Shown: piece by piece, positions 43,107-53,938 of the stretch
Layout: the number at the start of each line of letters is the position of its first letter
How positions within the stretch are numbered: position 1 is the stretch's first letter
Source: Nitrosopumilaceae archaeon AB1(1)
GTDB taxonomy: Archaea; Thermoproteota; Nitrososphaeria; Nitrososphaerales; Nitrosopumilaceae
DNA length: 64,000 nucleotides
NCBI GenBank assembly: GCA_033471095.1
Contig: CP136752.1
Coordinates: 135,259 to 199,258 of the forward strand
Direction of reading: 5' to 3'
Program-made: the position numbers and the translations under genes
The notes under the pieces: model-generated
Seen by the model: the letters and a program-made list of their open reading frames with translations, nothing else
Told to the model about the DNA's origin: nothing
Databases searched by the model: none

Positions 43107-46100
43107 CTACAGTGTCACCACCAATAATGTTACTGGAGAGTTGTCATCAGTAGTGGCGTTTTGCTCAGAGTAGGATGAGTCAAGTTCTACATAAACGGTA
43201 TTATTGCCATTCAGTGTGATTACTGGGGGAGTAATATCTAAAATGTTGTTAATTACAGGTTGATTCACAAAGTTTTCTAGTGTTATGTCTGTATTTTGAG
43301 TAGAGTTTATTTCACCACTAGTTTTAGTATATGAGATAGTGATGATTTCATTTGCCAAGAGATTTCTGCTTAAATTCAGAGTAATTGAAGAGGAGTTTGA
43401 TGTTATGCTATCTATTGTAGCAGATGTACCAGTAAGAGTAAAGTCTGTAGTAGGAATAACCGAATAGATAATGTTTTCATTAAAAGTAATTATAATGTTA
43501 TCACCTTGTGTGTTGGTAATAGCAGAAGTTATTACTACACTTCTATCTTCAGGTGCAGATATAGTAAAGAAAGTAGAAGGAGAGTTTTGATTTGCATACT
43601 CTGTTGCAATCCAGTCTGCAGAGCGAGCAGTAGATGATAGTCGGAATTCATCGAATTTGCCATCAAAGTATTGATCATTTGCCAAATTGGATTTTCCGAT
43701 ATAGTTTGATGCTCTACTCTCATTAAGAGATGTATGTACAGCACCACTAGTAATTGAGGCGCCATTTTTGTAGATAGTTGCTGTACCTGATGATTCATGT
43801 ACAACTGTAAAGTATGCCCATTGACCTGTCTGCAAAACACTATTAGATATGATACTCTGAGTGGTGGCACCCTGTAGCATATTATATGTCAAATTCGCAG
43901 TAGATGCATAGGTAGAAAATAGAATATTGTCTCGTCTATCACCATTGCCAAAATCAACGATTCTAGCCCATCTTTTAAGGGCATCAATATTTGCCCATGC
44001 CGAGATGGTAAAGTCTGTATTGAAAAATAGACTACTTGCCAAGTCTGGAAGATCAAGATAATCTCCGTTGATGTCGTCTACTCCATCAAAGTTTAGTCCA
44101 TTACCAATTTGTGCAGATACTAAATCATTAGATTCAAAGGGAGTAGAGATTGTAGATCGTGGTGTTGCATGACAATCATTCCCTGATGAGTCTAGTGTAG
44201 ATTGTGCACCAAAAGTGGATTGATCCATGTGATAAATTATTTCATAGTCTGAATCCCAAACATCAGGATACGGAATAGGTGACGCTGTTGAGACATTATA
44301 ATACATGTAGAGTATGGTATCACCGGTACTGCTCAAAGTAGGTAGACGAACCCAAGCTACTAGGGTACCGGTAGTGATATTATTAGTAAATGACTCAATT
44401 TCATGCCGTAATATAGTAAATCCATCACTGCTTGTGAAAATAATATCAGCACCGTTAGGTAGAACAGATGAATTGCTCAAAGCAGAATCAGAGATGCTTA
44501 CTAGAAGGGTAAAGTTTTGAAGAGTTGTAGTTATTTGGTTACTATTAATAGTAATTTTCTGTCTAGTATTCCAATCAGATTGCAGGAGATCAGAAAAGAC
44601 ATCATTAATCACAGATACATCTTGGAAACTAGATAGAGCGGTGTTTTGGTAATTGAGTGTGGTTGATGACGCTGCACTAAAACTCAGGCTGACGCTTTGA
44701 CCAAGGTCTATTGTAGAGTTTAGTGTTAAAGTAATGGTATCATCAGATGCGGTTACCGAAACTATACCAATACTAGTTTCATTAAGAGTAAAGTCTGTAG
44801 TGATGAAATTAAATGAGACTAGATTGTGAGAGAGAAAAAGAAGAATAGAGTCACCAAGTTTGTTTGTGTATATAGAGTGAACAGAAAAGATATCAGCTAG
44901 AACATTATTGTTTACAGGTAGTAATGAGAAGGAACCTACCACCAATGGTACAGTATCATTTATCACACCTGATCCCTGTACATATGATAGGAGAGTGGTT
45001 TGATTAAACAGGATATTATTATTTAGATTAAGAACCAGAGTGTTAGCAATTGTAGTAATGCTTGAAGGAATAGTGGTAGTACCATTGGTAGTTATCGTAA
45101 AGTTTGATTCAGATACACCAGTCAGAGTAATATTATTATCAAAGGTAAGAATTATCGAGTCACCAGAGGTACTAGTATTGACTGATGTAAACTCCAAATA
45201 TGGAAGTATAAGATTATGAACAAGTGAGCCATTAACAAATGCTAGGGCAGTACCGTTTTGATCATTAATGGTAGTACTGGTACCACCAGTATTGTTGTAA
45301 GATAGTGTAAAGTTTTGTCCACTAGGTATTATACCGTTAATACTTAGATCAATTACATTACTACTAGTAGAATTAAAACCGGAAACAGTAAAACCAGTTT
45401 TGTTGAAAGTAAAGTCAGAAGGCGATGGATTATTCAGTGTGACAGATTCATTAAATGTCAGAGTGATAACACTTCCAAGTAGATTAGTGGAAGCACTAGT
45501 AATAACAGGTGGTGTTTGTGGAATATTATTTGCTACAACGATATTGACAAAGTCTGCAAGATGAGTGCCGTTTGTATCTGTGATTCCATTTGATGTCACA
45601 GATTTAGAGTAATTCATTCCAATGGTTTCATTTGTTAAAATACTGGTTGTTGCCATATCAACTATATTATTACTAGTCTTGGTAAATCCAGTTATATTTA
45701 TAGAATATGTAGTGTTGAAGGCAAAGTCTGATGGTACTGGGTTTGATAGTATTATAGTCTCATCAAATGTTAGAGTAATTATATTACCCAAGTTGTTGGT
45801 AGCTGCACTAGTAATAACAGGTAGTGTTTTTGGAACGTTATTATTCACATGTTGATTCACAAAGTTTTCTAGTGTTATGTCTGTATTTTGAGTAGAGTTT
45901 ATTTCACCACTAGTTTTAGTATATGAGATAGTGATGGTTTCATTTGACAAGAGATTTCCGCTTAAATTCAGAGTAATTGAAGAGGAGTTTGATGTTATAC
46001 TATCTATTGTAGTAGATGTTCCATTAAGAGTAAAGTCAGTAGTAGGAATAACCGAATAGGTAATGTTTTCACTAAAAGTAATTATAATGTTATCACCTTG

Positions 46101-46463
46101 TATGTTGATAATAGCAGAAGATATCGCTACACGTCTATCTTCAGGTGCAGATATAGTAAAGAAAGTAGAAGGAGAGTTTTGATTTGCATACTCTGTTGCA
46201 ATCCAGTCTGCAGAGCGAGCAGTAGAGGATAGTCGGAATTCATCGAATTGGGCATCAAAGTATCTATTAGACCCGGAATTAGATCTTCCAATATAGTTTG
46301 ATGTTCTATTCACATCATTAGATGTATGTACAGCACCACTAATAATTGAGGTGCCATTTTTGTAGATAGTTGCTGTACCTGATGATTCATGTACAACTGT
46401 AAAGTATGCCCATTGACCTGTCTGCGAAACATTACTCAGCTGAGACACCCCCAGATGTCTCAT
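43107..46463 (-). CDS. giant adhesin piece 9: LamG 6 end, beta repeats, DUF2341, LamG 7
   Basis: 1118 codons, the longest piece. After the LamG 6 end come at least five ~95-residue beta repeats, more divergent from each other than the rest (SSTNLLGSVITLTFNESVTL; VNTSTSGDSIILTFDNNITL), then DUF2341 and LamG 7, then the first Ig-like unit. Ends SPVTLLVVTL-stop where two extra bases (CCAATAATGTTACTGG for CCAATTGTTACTGG) occur at ~43127. Confidence 0.6.
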   Translation of the reverse strand: MRHLGVSQLSNVSQTGQWAYFTVVHESSGTATIYKNGTSIISGAVHTSNDVNRTSNYIGRSNSGSNRYFDAQFDEFRLSSTARSADWIATEYANQNSPSTFFTISAPEDRRVAISSAIINIQGDNIIITFSENITYSVIPTTDFTLNGTSTTIDSITSNSSSITLNLSGNLLSNETITISYTKTSGEINSTQNTDITLENFVNQHVNNNVPKTLPVITSAATNNLGNIITLTFDETIILSNPVPSDFAFNTTYSINITGFTKTSNNIVDMATTSILTNETIGMNYSKSVTSNGITDTNGTHLADFVNIVVANNIPQTPPVITSASTNLLGSVITLTFNESVTLNNPSPSDFTFNKTGFTVSGFNSTSSNVIDLSINGIIPSGQNFTLSYNNTGGTSTTINDQNGTALAFVNGSLVHNLILPYLEFTSVNTSTSGDSIILTFDNNITLTGVSESNFTITTNGTTTIPSSITTIANTLVLNLNNNILFNQTTLLSYVQGSGVINDTVPLVVGSFSLLPVNNNVLADIFSVHSIYTNKLGDSILLFLSHNLVSFNFITTDFTLNETSIGIVSVTASDDTITLTLNSTIDLGQSVSLSFSAASSTTLNYQNTALSSFQDVSVINDVFSDLLQSDWNTRQKITINSNQITTTLQNFTLLVSISDSALSNSSVLPNGADIIFTSSDGFTILRHEIESFTNNITTGTLVAWVRLPTLSSTGDTILYMYYNVSTASPIPYPDVWDSDYEIIYHMDQSTFGAQSTLDSSGNDCHATPRSTISTPFESNDLVSAQIGNGLNFDGVDDINGDYLDLPDLASSLFFNTDFTISAWANIDALKRWARIVDFGNGDRRDNILFSTYASTANLTYNMLQGATTQSIISNSVLQTGQWAYFTVVHESSGTATIYKNGASITSGAVHTSLNESRASNYIGKSNLANDQYFDGKFDEFRLSSTARSADWIATEYANQNSPSTFFTISAPEDRSVVITSAITNTQGDNIIITFNENIIYSVIPTTDFTLTGTSATIDSITSNSSSITLNLSRNLLANEIITISYTKTSGEINSTQNTDITLENFVNQPVINNILDITPPVITLNGNNTVYVELDSSYSEQNATTDDNSPVTLLVVTL

Positions 46464-46932
46464 TCCTTACCATTACATATATTAATTTATCAAAATATGG
46501 ATTGGTGCCAATTTGAATATTGTTTCTTCCATCACCATCGGCAAAATCAACGATTCTACCAAGAAATCTAACGACATCAATATTTATCCATACCGAGAAG
46601 GTAAAGTCTGTATTGTAGAATAGATTACTTGCCAAGTCTGGAAGATCAAGATAAACTCCGTCGGCGTCGCTGTTTTCTCCATCAAAGTCTAGTCCATTAC
46701 CAATTTGTGCAGATACTAAATCACTAGAATTAAAGTCAGCAGTGCCTGTAGATAGCGGTGTTGCGTGACGATCATTTCCTGATGAGTCTAGGGTAGAGTT
46801 TGCAGTAAAAGTGGATTGATTCATGTGATAAATTATTTCATAGTCCGAATCCCAAACATTATCATGTATAATAGTTGCCGCTATTGAGACATTATAATAC
46901 ATGTAGAGTATAGTATCACTGGTATTGCTCAA
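46432..46932 (-). CDS. giant adhesin piece 8: DUF2341 end and LamG 6 first half
   Basis: 166 codons, frame open back to ~47060. LamG 6 variant with a longer loop (FDGENSDADGVYLDLPDLAS). Ends NETSGGVSAE-stop; the next piece resumes in another frame as VSQLSNVSQTGQWAYFT, so a small indel lies at ~46440. Unlike several others this break is not shared by sister repeats. Confidence 0.55.
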   Translation of the reverse strand: MSNTSDTILYMYYNVSIAATIIHDNVWDSDYEIIYHMNQSTFTANSTLDSSGNDRHATPLSTGTADFNSSDLVSAQIGNGLDFDGENSDADGVYLDLPDLASNLFYNTDFTFSVWINIDVVRFLGRIVDFADGDGRNNIQIGTNPYFDKLIYVMVRNETSGGVSAE

Positions 46933-47050
46933 AGTAGGTAGGCGAACCCAAGCTACTAGAGTACCGGTAGTAGCATTATTAGTAAATGACTCAATTTCAT
47001 GCTGTAATATAGTAAATCCATCACTGCTAGTGAAAATAATATCAGCTCCG

Positions 47051-50000
47051 TTAGGTAGAACAGACTGAATTGTTCAAAGCAGAATCAGAGATACTTACTA
47101 GAAGGGTAAAGTTTTGAAGAGTTGTAGTTATTTGGTTACTATTAATAGTAATTTTCTGTCTAGTATCCCACAAGGAAGGTAAATCAAAAAATTGAACATT
47201 ATTAGTGATTGGTTGATTTGTAAAGTTTGCAAGTGATAAATCATTTACGTTTGTAATATTACTAGTTGTTTGATTATATGATAGTGTTAATCGTAATACA
47301 GGTGGAATGTTAGAGTCTAGTGTTAGATTGATGGCAGTGTCATTATGTCTAGTTATACTAGTAGCAATACCTGAAATATTTACTGCAAAGTCAGTTGGAG
47401 AAGTGGTATTGGTAAGAGTGACTACTTTATCAAAGTTGACAATTATGTTGTCACCTCGCTGGTTTGTATAGGCGTTAACAAAGATTGGAGGTAATGGAAC
47501 ATTATTAGTGATTGGTTGATTTGTAAAGTTTGCAAGTGATAAATTATTTACGTTTGTAATATTACTAGTTGTTTGATTATATGATAATGTTAATGATGAT
47601 GTGGGTGAAATACTAGAGTCTAGTGTTAGATTGATGGCAGTGTCATTATGTCTAGTTATACTAGTTGTGGCAATACCTAAAATATTTACTGCAAAGTCAG
47701 TTGGAGAAGTGGTATTGGTAAGAGTGATTTCTCTATCAAAGTTGACAGTAATGATGTCACCTTGCTGGTTTGTATAGGCGTTAACAAAGATTGGGGGTGG
47801 TAGAACATTATTAGTGATTGGTTGATTTGTAAAGTTTGCAAGTGATAAATTATTTACGTTTGTAATACTACTAGTTGTTTGATTATATGATAATGTTAAT
47901 GGCAATACAGGTGGAATGTTAGAGTCTAGTGTTAGATTGATGGCAGTGTCATTATGTCTAGTTATACTAGTTGTGGCAATACCTAAAATATTTACTGCAA
48001 AGTCAGTTGGAGAAGTGGTACTGATAAGAGTGATTCCTTTATCAAAGTTGACAGTAATGTTGTCACCTTGCTGGTTTGTATAAGCACTAACAAAAATTGG
48101 AAGTGATGGAACATTATTAGTGATTGGTTGATTCACAAAGTTTTCTAGTGTTATGTCTATACTTTGAATAGAGTTTATTCCACCACTAGTTTTATTATAT
48201 GAGATAGTGATGATTTCATTTGACAAGAGATTTTCGCTTAAATTCAGAGTAATTGAAGAGGAGTTTGATGTTATACTATCTATTGTAGCAGATGTACCAG
48301 TAAGAGTAAAGTCAGTAGTAGGAATAACCGAATAGATAATGTTTTCATTAAAAGTAATTATAATGTTATCACCTTGTGTGTTGGTAATAGCAGAAGTTAT
48401 CACTACACTTCTATCTTCAGGTGCAGATATAGTAAAGAAAGTAGAAGGAGAGTTTTGATTTGCATACTCTGTTGCAATCCAGTCTGCAGAGCGAGCAGTA
48501 GATGATAGTCGGAATTCATCGAATTTGCCATCAAAGTAGGAATCAGTTCCCCAATTGGATCTTCCGATATAGTTTGATGCTCTACTCTCATTAAGAGATG
48601 TATGCACAGCATCACTAGTAATTGAGGTGCCATTTTTGTAGATAGTTGCTGTACCTGATGATTCATGTACAACTGTAAAGTATGCCCATTGACCTGTCTG
48701 CAAAATATCACTAGCTGTGACACCATCAGAGCTGGTACCCTGTCGCATATCATATCTCAAATGCGGGTTAGTGCGATGGGCAGCAATTAGAATATTGTTA
48801 TCATCCTGACCCTTGCCAAAATCAACGATTCTAGCCCAATTTTTAAGGACATCAATATTTGCCCATGCCGAGATGGTAAAGTCTGTATTGTTAAATAGAC
48901 TACCTTCCAAGTCTGGAAGATCAAGATAATCTCCGTGGGAGCCGTCTACTCCATCAAGGTTTAATCCATTACCAATTTGTGCAGATACTAAATCACTAGA
49001 ATTAAAGTCAGTAGAGCCTGTAGATAGTGGTGTTGCATGACGATTATTCCCTGATGAGTCTAGGGTAGAGTTTGCAGTAAAAGTGGATTGATCCATGTGA
49101 TAAATTATCTCATAGTCTGAATCCCAAACATTAGGATATGGAATAGATGACGCTGTTGAGACATTATAATACATGTAGAGTATGGTATCACTGGTATTGC
49201 TCAAAGTAGGTAGACGAACCCAAGCTACTAGAGTACCGGTAGTAGCATCATTAGTAAATGATTCAATTTCATGCTCTAAGAGGGTATTGCCATCAGTAGT
49301 AGTGAATCTTATATCTTGTCCAGCAGATTGAACAGTTGTAGAATTGAGATTTGTATCATTTATTGATATTAAAACTGTGAAATTTTCATGATTTCCAATT
49401 ACTTGAGATGAATCTATAGTGATCTGTAGTCTTGTGTCCCAAGAGGCACCTAGTATTTGTTGAACAACTACAGTTCTATCCACTTGGATGGCATCATTGC
49501 CTGATGAATCAGCAGAGTTGTATGTGATGGTGTAATTGCCTACAGTATTTGTATCTACAGTGTCACCACCAATGACGATAGGAGAGCCATCATCAGTAGT
49601 GGCGTTTTGCTCAGAGTAGGATGAGCCAAGTTCTACATAAACAGTAGCATTACCAATTAGTGTGATTACTGGGGGAGTATTATCTGGTGCATCAGAAATT
49701 ATTACAGTTCTAACAACTTGGGTGGCATTATTTCCTGCTGAATCAACAGAGTCATAGGTGACGGTATAATTTCCCTTGAGAGATGAATTTACAGTGTCAC
49801 CACCAATTGTTACTGGAGAGTTATCATCAGTAGTGGCGTTTTGCTCATTATATGTAGCGCCAACAAATAGTGTTATGGTACTATTGCCATTCAGTGTGAT
49901 TACTGGGGGAATAGTGTCACTAACAATTACAAGCCTATTCACTTGGGTGGCATTATTTCCTGCTGAATCAACAGAGTTGTATGTGACGGTATAATTTCCC

Positions 50001-50089
50001 TTGAGAGATGAATTTACAGTGTCACCACCAATTGTTACTGGAGAGTTATCATCAGTAGTGGCGTTTTGCTCAGAGTAGGAATGAGTCAA
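47051..50089 (-). CDS. giant adhesin piece 7: Ig-like units, DUF2341, LamG 5, SwmB-like repeats
   Basis: 1012 codons, the second longest piece. Starts at TTG inside the 20-base overlap with piece 6 (MTHSYSEQNATTDD). Three Ig-like units, the TRLQITIDSSQV type DUF2341, LamG 5, an APEDRS repeat and three SwmB-like repeats, then DUF2341 copy 6 up to NNSVCST-stop, the third instance of that insertion (~47063). Confidence 0.6.
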   Translation of the reverse strand: MTHSYSEQNATTDDNSPVTIGGDTVNSSLKGNYTVTYNSVDSAGNNATQVNRLVIVSDTIPPVITLNGNSTITLFVGATYNEQNATTDDNSPVTIGGDTVNSSLKGNYTVTYDSVDSAGNNATQVVRTVIISDAPDNTPPVITLIGNATVYVELGSSYSEQNATTDDGSPIVIGGDTVDTNTVGNYTITYNSADSSGNDAIQVDRTVVVQQILGASWDTRLQITIDSSQVIGNHENFTVLISINDTNLNSTTVQSAGQDIRFTTTDGNTLLEHEIESFTNDATTGTLVAWVRLPTLSNTSDTILYMYYNVSTASSIPYPNVWDSDYEIIYHMDQSTFTANSTLDSSGNNRHATPLSTGSTDFNSSDLVSAQIGNGLNLDGVDGSHGDYLDLPDLEGSLFNNTDFTISAWANIDVLKNWARIVDFGKGQDDNNILIAAHRTNPHLRYDMRQGTSSDGVTASDILQTGQWAYFTVVHESSGTATIYKNGTSITSDAVHTSLNESRASNYIGRSNWGTDSYFDGKFDEFRLSSTARSADWIATEYANQNSPSTFFTISAPEDRSVVITSAITNTQGDNIIITFNENIIYSVIPTTDFTLTGTSATIDSITSNSSSITLNLSENLLSNEIITISYNKTSGGINSIQSIDITLENFVNQPITNNVPSLPIFVSAYTNQQGDNITVNFDKGITLISTTSPTDFAVNILGIATTSITRHNDTAINLTLDSNIPPVLPLTLSYNQTTSSITNVNNLSLANFTNQPITNNVLPPPIFVNAYTNQQGDIITVNFDREITLTNTTSPTDFAVNILGIATTSITRHNDTAINLTLDSSISPTSSLTLSYNQTTSNITNVNNLSLANFTNQPITNNVPLPPIFVNAYTNQRGDNIIVNFDKVVTLTNTTSPTDFAVNISGIATSITRHNDTAINLTLDSNIPPVLRLTLSYNQTTSNITNVNDLSLANFTNQPITNNVQFFDLPSLWDTRQKITINSNQITTTLQNFTLLVSISDSALNNSVCST

Positions 50090-51863
50090 GTTCTACATAA
50101 ACAGTAGCATTACCAATTAGTGTGATTACTGGGGGAGTATCATCTGGTGCATCAGAAATTATTACAGTTCTAACAACTTGGGTGGCATTATTTCCTGCTG
50201 AATCAACAGAGTTGTATGTGACGGTATAATTTCCCTTGAGAGATGAATTTACAGTGTCACCACCAATTGTTACTGGAGAGTTATCATCAGTAGTGGCGTT
50301 TTGCTCATTATATGTAGCGCCAACAAATAGTGTTATGGTACTATTGCCATTCAGTGTGATTACTGGGGGAATAGTGTCACTAACAATTACAAGCCTATTC
50401 ACTTGGGTGGCATTATTTCCTGCTGAATCAACAGAGTTGTATGTGACGGTATAATTTCCCTTGAGAGATGAATTTACAGTGTCACCACCAATTGTTACTG
50501 GAGAGTTATCATCAGTAGTGGCGTTTTGCTCAGAGTAGGATGAGCCAAGTTCTACATAAACGATATTATTACCATTCAGTGTGATTACTGGGGGAATAGT
50601 GTCACTAACAATTACAAGCCTATTCACTTGGGTGGCATTATTTCCTGCTGAATCAACAGAGTCATAGGTGACGGTATAATTTCCCACGAGAGATGAATTT
50701 ACAGTGTCACCACCAATTGTTACTAGAGAACCATCACCAGTAGTGGCGTTTTGCTCAGAGTAGGATGAGCCAAGTTCTACATAAACGACATTATTACCAT
50801 TTAGTGTGATTACTGGGGGAGTATCATCTGGTGCATCAGAAATTATTACAGTTCTAACAACTTGGGTGGCATTATTGCCTGATGAATCAACAGAGTTGTA
50901 TGTGATGGTGTAATTGCCTACAGTATCTGTATTTACAGTGTCACCACCAATGACGATAGGAGAGCCATCATCAGTAGTGGCGTTTTGTTCATTATATGTA
51001 GAGTTTTTGCTTAGTGTTATTGTACTAGCACCATTCAGTGTGATGACTGGGGCAATAGTATCTGGAATGTTGTTAATTACAGGTTGATTCACAAAGTTTT
51101 CTAGTGTTATGTCTGTATTTTGAGTAGAGTTTATTTCACCACTAGTTTTAGTATATGAGATAGTGATGGTTTCATTTGTCAAGAGATTTCCTCTTAAATT
51201 CAGAGTAATTGAAGAGGAGTTTGATGTTATACTATCTATTGTAGCAGATGTTCCATTAAGAGCAAAGTCAGTTATAGTGGCCGAATAGGTAATGTTTTCA
51301 TTAAAAGTAATTATAATGTTATCACCTTGTATGTTGGTAATAGCAGAAGTTATCACTACACTTCTATCTTCAGGTGCAGATATAGTAAAGAAAGTAGAAG
51401 GAGAGTTTTGATTTGCATACTCTGTTGCAATCCAGTCTGCAGAGCGAGCAGTAGAGGATAGTCGGAATTCATCGAATTTGCCATCAAAGTATTGATCATT
51501 TGCCCAATTGGATCTTCCGATATAGTTTGATGTTCTATTCACATCATAAGATGTATGCACAGAACTACTATTAATTGAGGTACCATTGTGATAAATAGTT
51601 GCTGTACCTGATGATTCATGTACAACTGTAAAGTGTGCCCATTGACCTGTCTGCAAAACACGATTCACTGTGACACCATCAGAGTCGATACCCTGTCGCA
51701 CATCATATCTCAAATGCGGGTTAATGCCAGGGGCAGCAATTAGAATATTGTTATCATCCTGACCATTGCCAAAATCAACGATTCTAGCCCAACTTTTAAG
51801 GACATCAATATTTGCCCATGCCGAGATGGTAAAGTCTGTATTGTTGAATAGACTACCTTCCAA
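50070..51863 (-). CDS. giant adhesin piece 6: LamG 4 and Ig-like units
   Basis: 597 codons, frame open back to ~52040. LamG, one APEDRS beta repeat, then about five Ig-like units (PPVITLNGN...SYSEQNATTDD). Ends VYVELDSFLL-stop because of the recurring extra base in GGAATGAG (~50080, plus strand). The next piece can restart at an overlapping TTG. Confidence 0.6.
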   Translation of the reverse strand: MEGSLFNNTDFTISAWANIDVLKSWARIVDFGNGQDDNNILIAAPGINPHLRYDVRQGIDSDGVTVNRVLQTGQWAHFTVVHESSGTATIYHNGTSINSSSVHTSYDVNRTSNYIGRSNWANDQYFDGKFDEFRLSSTARSADWIATEYANQNSPSTFFTISAPEDRSVVITSAITNIQGDNIIITFNENITYSATITDFALNGTSATIDSITSNSSSITLNLRGNLLTNETITISYTKTSGEINSTQNTDITLENFVNQPVINNIPDTIAPVITLNGASTITLSKNSTYNEQNATTDDGSPIVIGGDTVNTDTVGNYTITYNSVDSSGNNATQVVRTVIISDAPDDTPPVITLNGNNVVYVELGSSYSEQNATTGDGSLVTIGGDTVNSSLVGNYTVTYDSVDSAGNNATQVNRLVIVSDTIPPVITLNGNNIVYVELGSSYSEQNATTDDNSPVTIGGDTVNSSLKGNYTVTYNSVDSAGNNATQVNRLVIVSDTIPPVITLNGNSTITLFVGATYNEQNATTDDNSPVTIGGDTVNSSLKGNYTVTYNSVDSAGNNATQVVRTVIISDAPDDTPPVITLIGNATVYVELDSFLL

Positions 51864-52275
51864 GTCTGGAAGATCAAGATAATCTCCGTTGTTGTTGTCT
51901 ACTCCATCAAAGTTTAGTCCATTACCAATTTGTGCAGATACTAAATCAACAGGTAAAAAGATACCACTATCTGCAGTCCGTGGTGTTGCATGGCAATCAT
52001 TCCCTGATGAGTCTAGTGTAGATTGTGCACCAAAAGTGGATTAATCCATGTGATAAATTATTTCATAGTCTGAATCCCAAACATTATCATGTATAATAGT
52101 TGCCGCTATTGAGACATTATAATACATGTAGAGTATAGTATCACTGGTATTGCTCAAAGTAGGTAGGCGAACCCAAGCTACTAGAGTACCGGTAGTAGCA
52201 TTATTAGTAAATGACTCAATTTCATGCTGTAATATAGTAAATCCATCACTGCTAGTGAAAATAATATCAGCTCCG

Positions 52276-53820
52276 TTAGGTAGAACAGACTGAATTGTTC
52301 AAAGCAGAATCAGAGATACTTACTAGAAGGGTAAAGTTTTGAAGAGTTGTAGTTATTTGGTTACTGTTAATAGTAATTTTCTGTCTAGTATCCCACAAGG
52401 AAGATAAATCAAAAAATTGAACATTATTAGTGATTGGTTGATTTGTAAAGTTTGCAAGTGATAAATCATTCACGTTTGTAATATTACTAGTTGTTTGATT
52501 ATATGATAGTGTTAATGGTAATACAGGTGGAATGTTAGAGTCTAGTGTTAGATTGATGGCAGTGTAATTATGTCTAGTTATACTAGTTGTAGCAATACCT
52601 AAAATATTTACTGCAAAGTCAGTTGGAGAAGTGGTATTGGTAAGAATGATTCCTTTATCAAAGTTGACAGTAATGATATCACCTTGCTGGTTTGTATAGG
52701 CGTTAACAAAGATTGGAGGTAATGGAACATTATTAGTGATTGGTTGATTCACAAAGTTTTCCAGTGTTGTTTTGATACTTTGAGTAGAGTTTATTCCACC
52801 ACTAGTTTTAGTATATGAAATAGTTATGGTTTCATTTAACAAGAGATTTCTGCTTAAATTCAGAGTAATTGAAGAGGAGTTTGATGTTATACTATCTATT
52901 GTAGCAGATGTACCAGTAAGAGCAAAGTCAGTAGTAGGAATAACCGAATAGATAATGTTTTTATTAAAAGTAATTATAATGTTATCACCTTGTGTGTTGG
53001 TAATAGCAGAAGTTATCGCTACACGTCTATCTTCAGGTGCAGATATAGTAAAGAAAGTAGAAGGTGAGTTTTGATTTGCATACTCTGTTGCAATCCAGTC
53101 TGCAGAGCGAGCAGTAGAGGATAGTCGGAATTCATCGAATTTGCCATCAAAGTAGGAATTACTTTCCCAATTGGATCTTCCGATATAGTTTGATGCTCTA
53201 CTCTCATTAAGAGATGTATGTACGGTATCACTAGTAATTGAGGCGCCATTTTTGTAGATAGTTGCTGTACCTGATGATTCATGTACAACTGTAAAGTATG
53301 CCCATTGACCTATCTGCAAAACATTACTAGCTGTGATACCAGCAGGGCTGGTATCCTGTCGCATATCATATCTCAAATCCGTGCTAGTTCTAGGGGCAGC
53401 AATTAGAATATTGTTATCATCCTGACCATTGCCAAAATCAATGATTCTAGCCCAATTTTTAGAGGCATCAATATTTGCCCATACCGAGATGGTAAAGTCT
53501 GTATTGTGAAATAGACTACCTGCCAAGTCTGGAAGATCAAGATAATCTCCGTTGTTTTTGTCTACTCCATCAAAGTTTAGTCCATTACCAATTTGTGCAG
53601 ATACTAAATCATTAGAATTAAAGTCAACAGCGCCTGTAGATAGTGGTGTTGCATGACAATCATTCCCTGATGAGTCTAGTGTAGATTGTGCACCAAAAGT
53701 GGATTGATCCATGTGATAAATTATTTCATAGTCTGAATCCCAAACATTATCATGTGTAATAGTTGCCGCTGATGAGACATTATAATACATGTAGAGTATG
53801 GTATCATTGGTACTGCTCAA
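52276..53820 (-). CDS. giant adhesin piece 5: DUF2341 end, LamG 3, beta repeats, DUF2341 copy 4 start
   Basis: 514 codons. Begins within the DUF2341-LamG linker (NDTILYMYYNVSSAATITHD), complete LamG, two beta repeats, next DUF2341. Ends NNSVCST-stop through the same one-base insertion as piece 4 (~52287). A further start-less open stretch, ~52045-52285, continues the module until the nonsense codon at ~52042. Confidence 0.6.
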   Translation of the reverse strand: MSSTNDTILYMYYNVSSAATITHDNVWDSDYEIIYHMDQSTFGAQSTLDSSGNDCHATPLSTGAVDFNSNDLVSAQIGNGLNFDGVDKNNGDYLDLPDLAGSLFHNTDFTISVWANIDASKNWARIIDFGNGQDDNNILIAAPRTSTDLRYDMRQDTSPAGITASNVLQIGQWAYFTVVHESSGTATIYKNGASITSDTVHTSLNESRASNYIGRSNWESNSYFDGKFDEFRLSSTARSADWIATEYANQNSPSTFFTISAPEDRRVAITSAITNTQGDNIIITFNKNIIYSVIPTTDFALTGTSATIDSITSNSSSITLNLSRNLLLNETITISYTKTSGGINSTQSIKTTLENFVNQPITNNVPLPPIFVNAYTNQQGDIITVNFDKGIILTNTTSPTDFAVNILGIATTSITRHNYTAINLTLDSNIPPVLPLTLSYNQTTSNITNVNDLSLANFTNQPITNNVQFFDLSSLWDTRQKITINSNQITTTLQNFTLLVSISDSALNNSVCST

Positions 53821-53938
53821 AGTAGGTAGACGAACCCAAGCTACTAGGGTACCGGTAGTAGCATCATTAGTAAATGACTCAATTTCATGCTGTAATATAG
53901 TAAATCCATCACTGCTAGTGAAAATAATATCAGCTCCG

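Noticed and set aside
37946-50454. Repeated plus-strand 62-72 codon frames (VSPPIVTGESSSVVAFCSLY type) across the giant locus
   Set aside because: They are antisense shadows of the Ig-like repeat, duplicated because the repeat is duplicated; the minus frame carries the recognisable domains and signal peptide.
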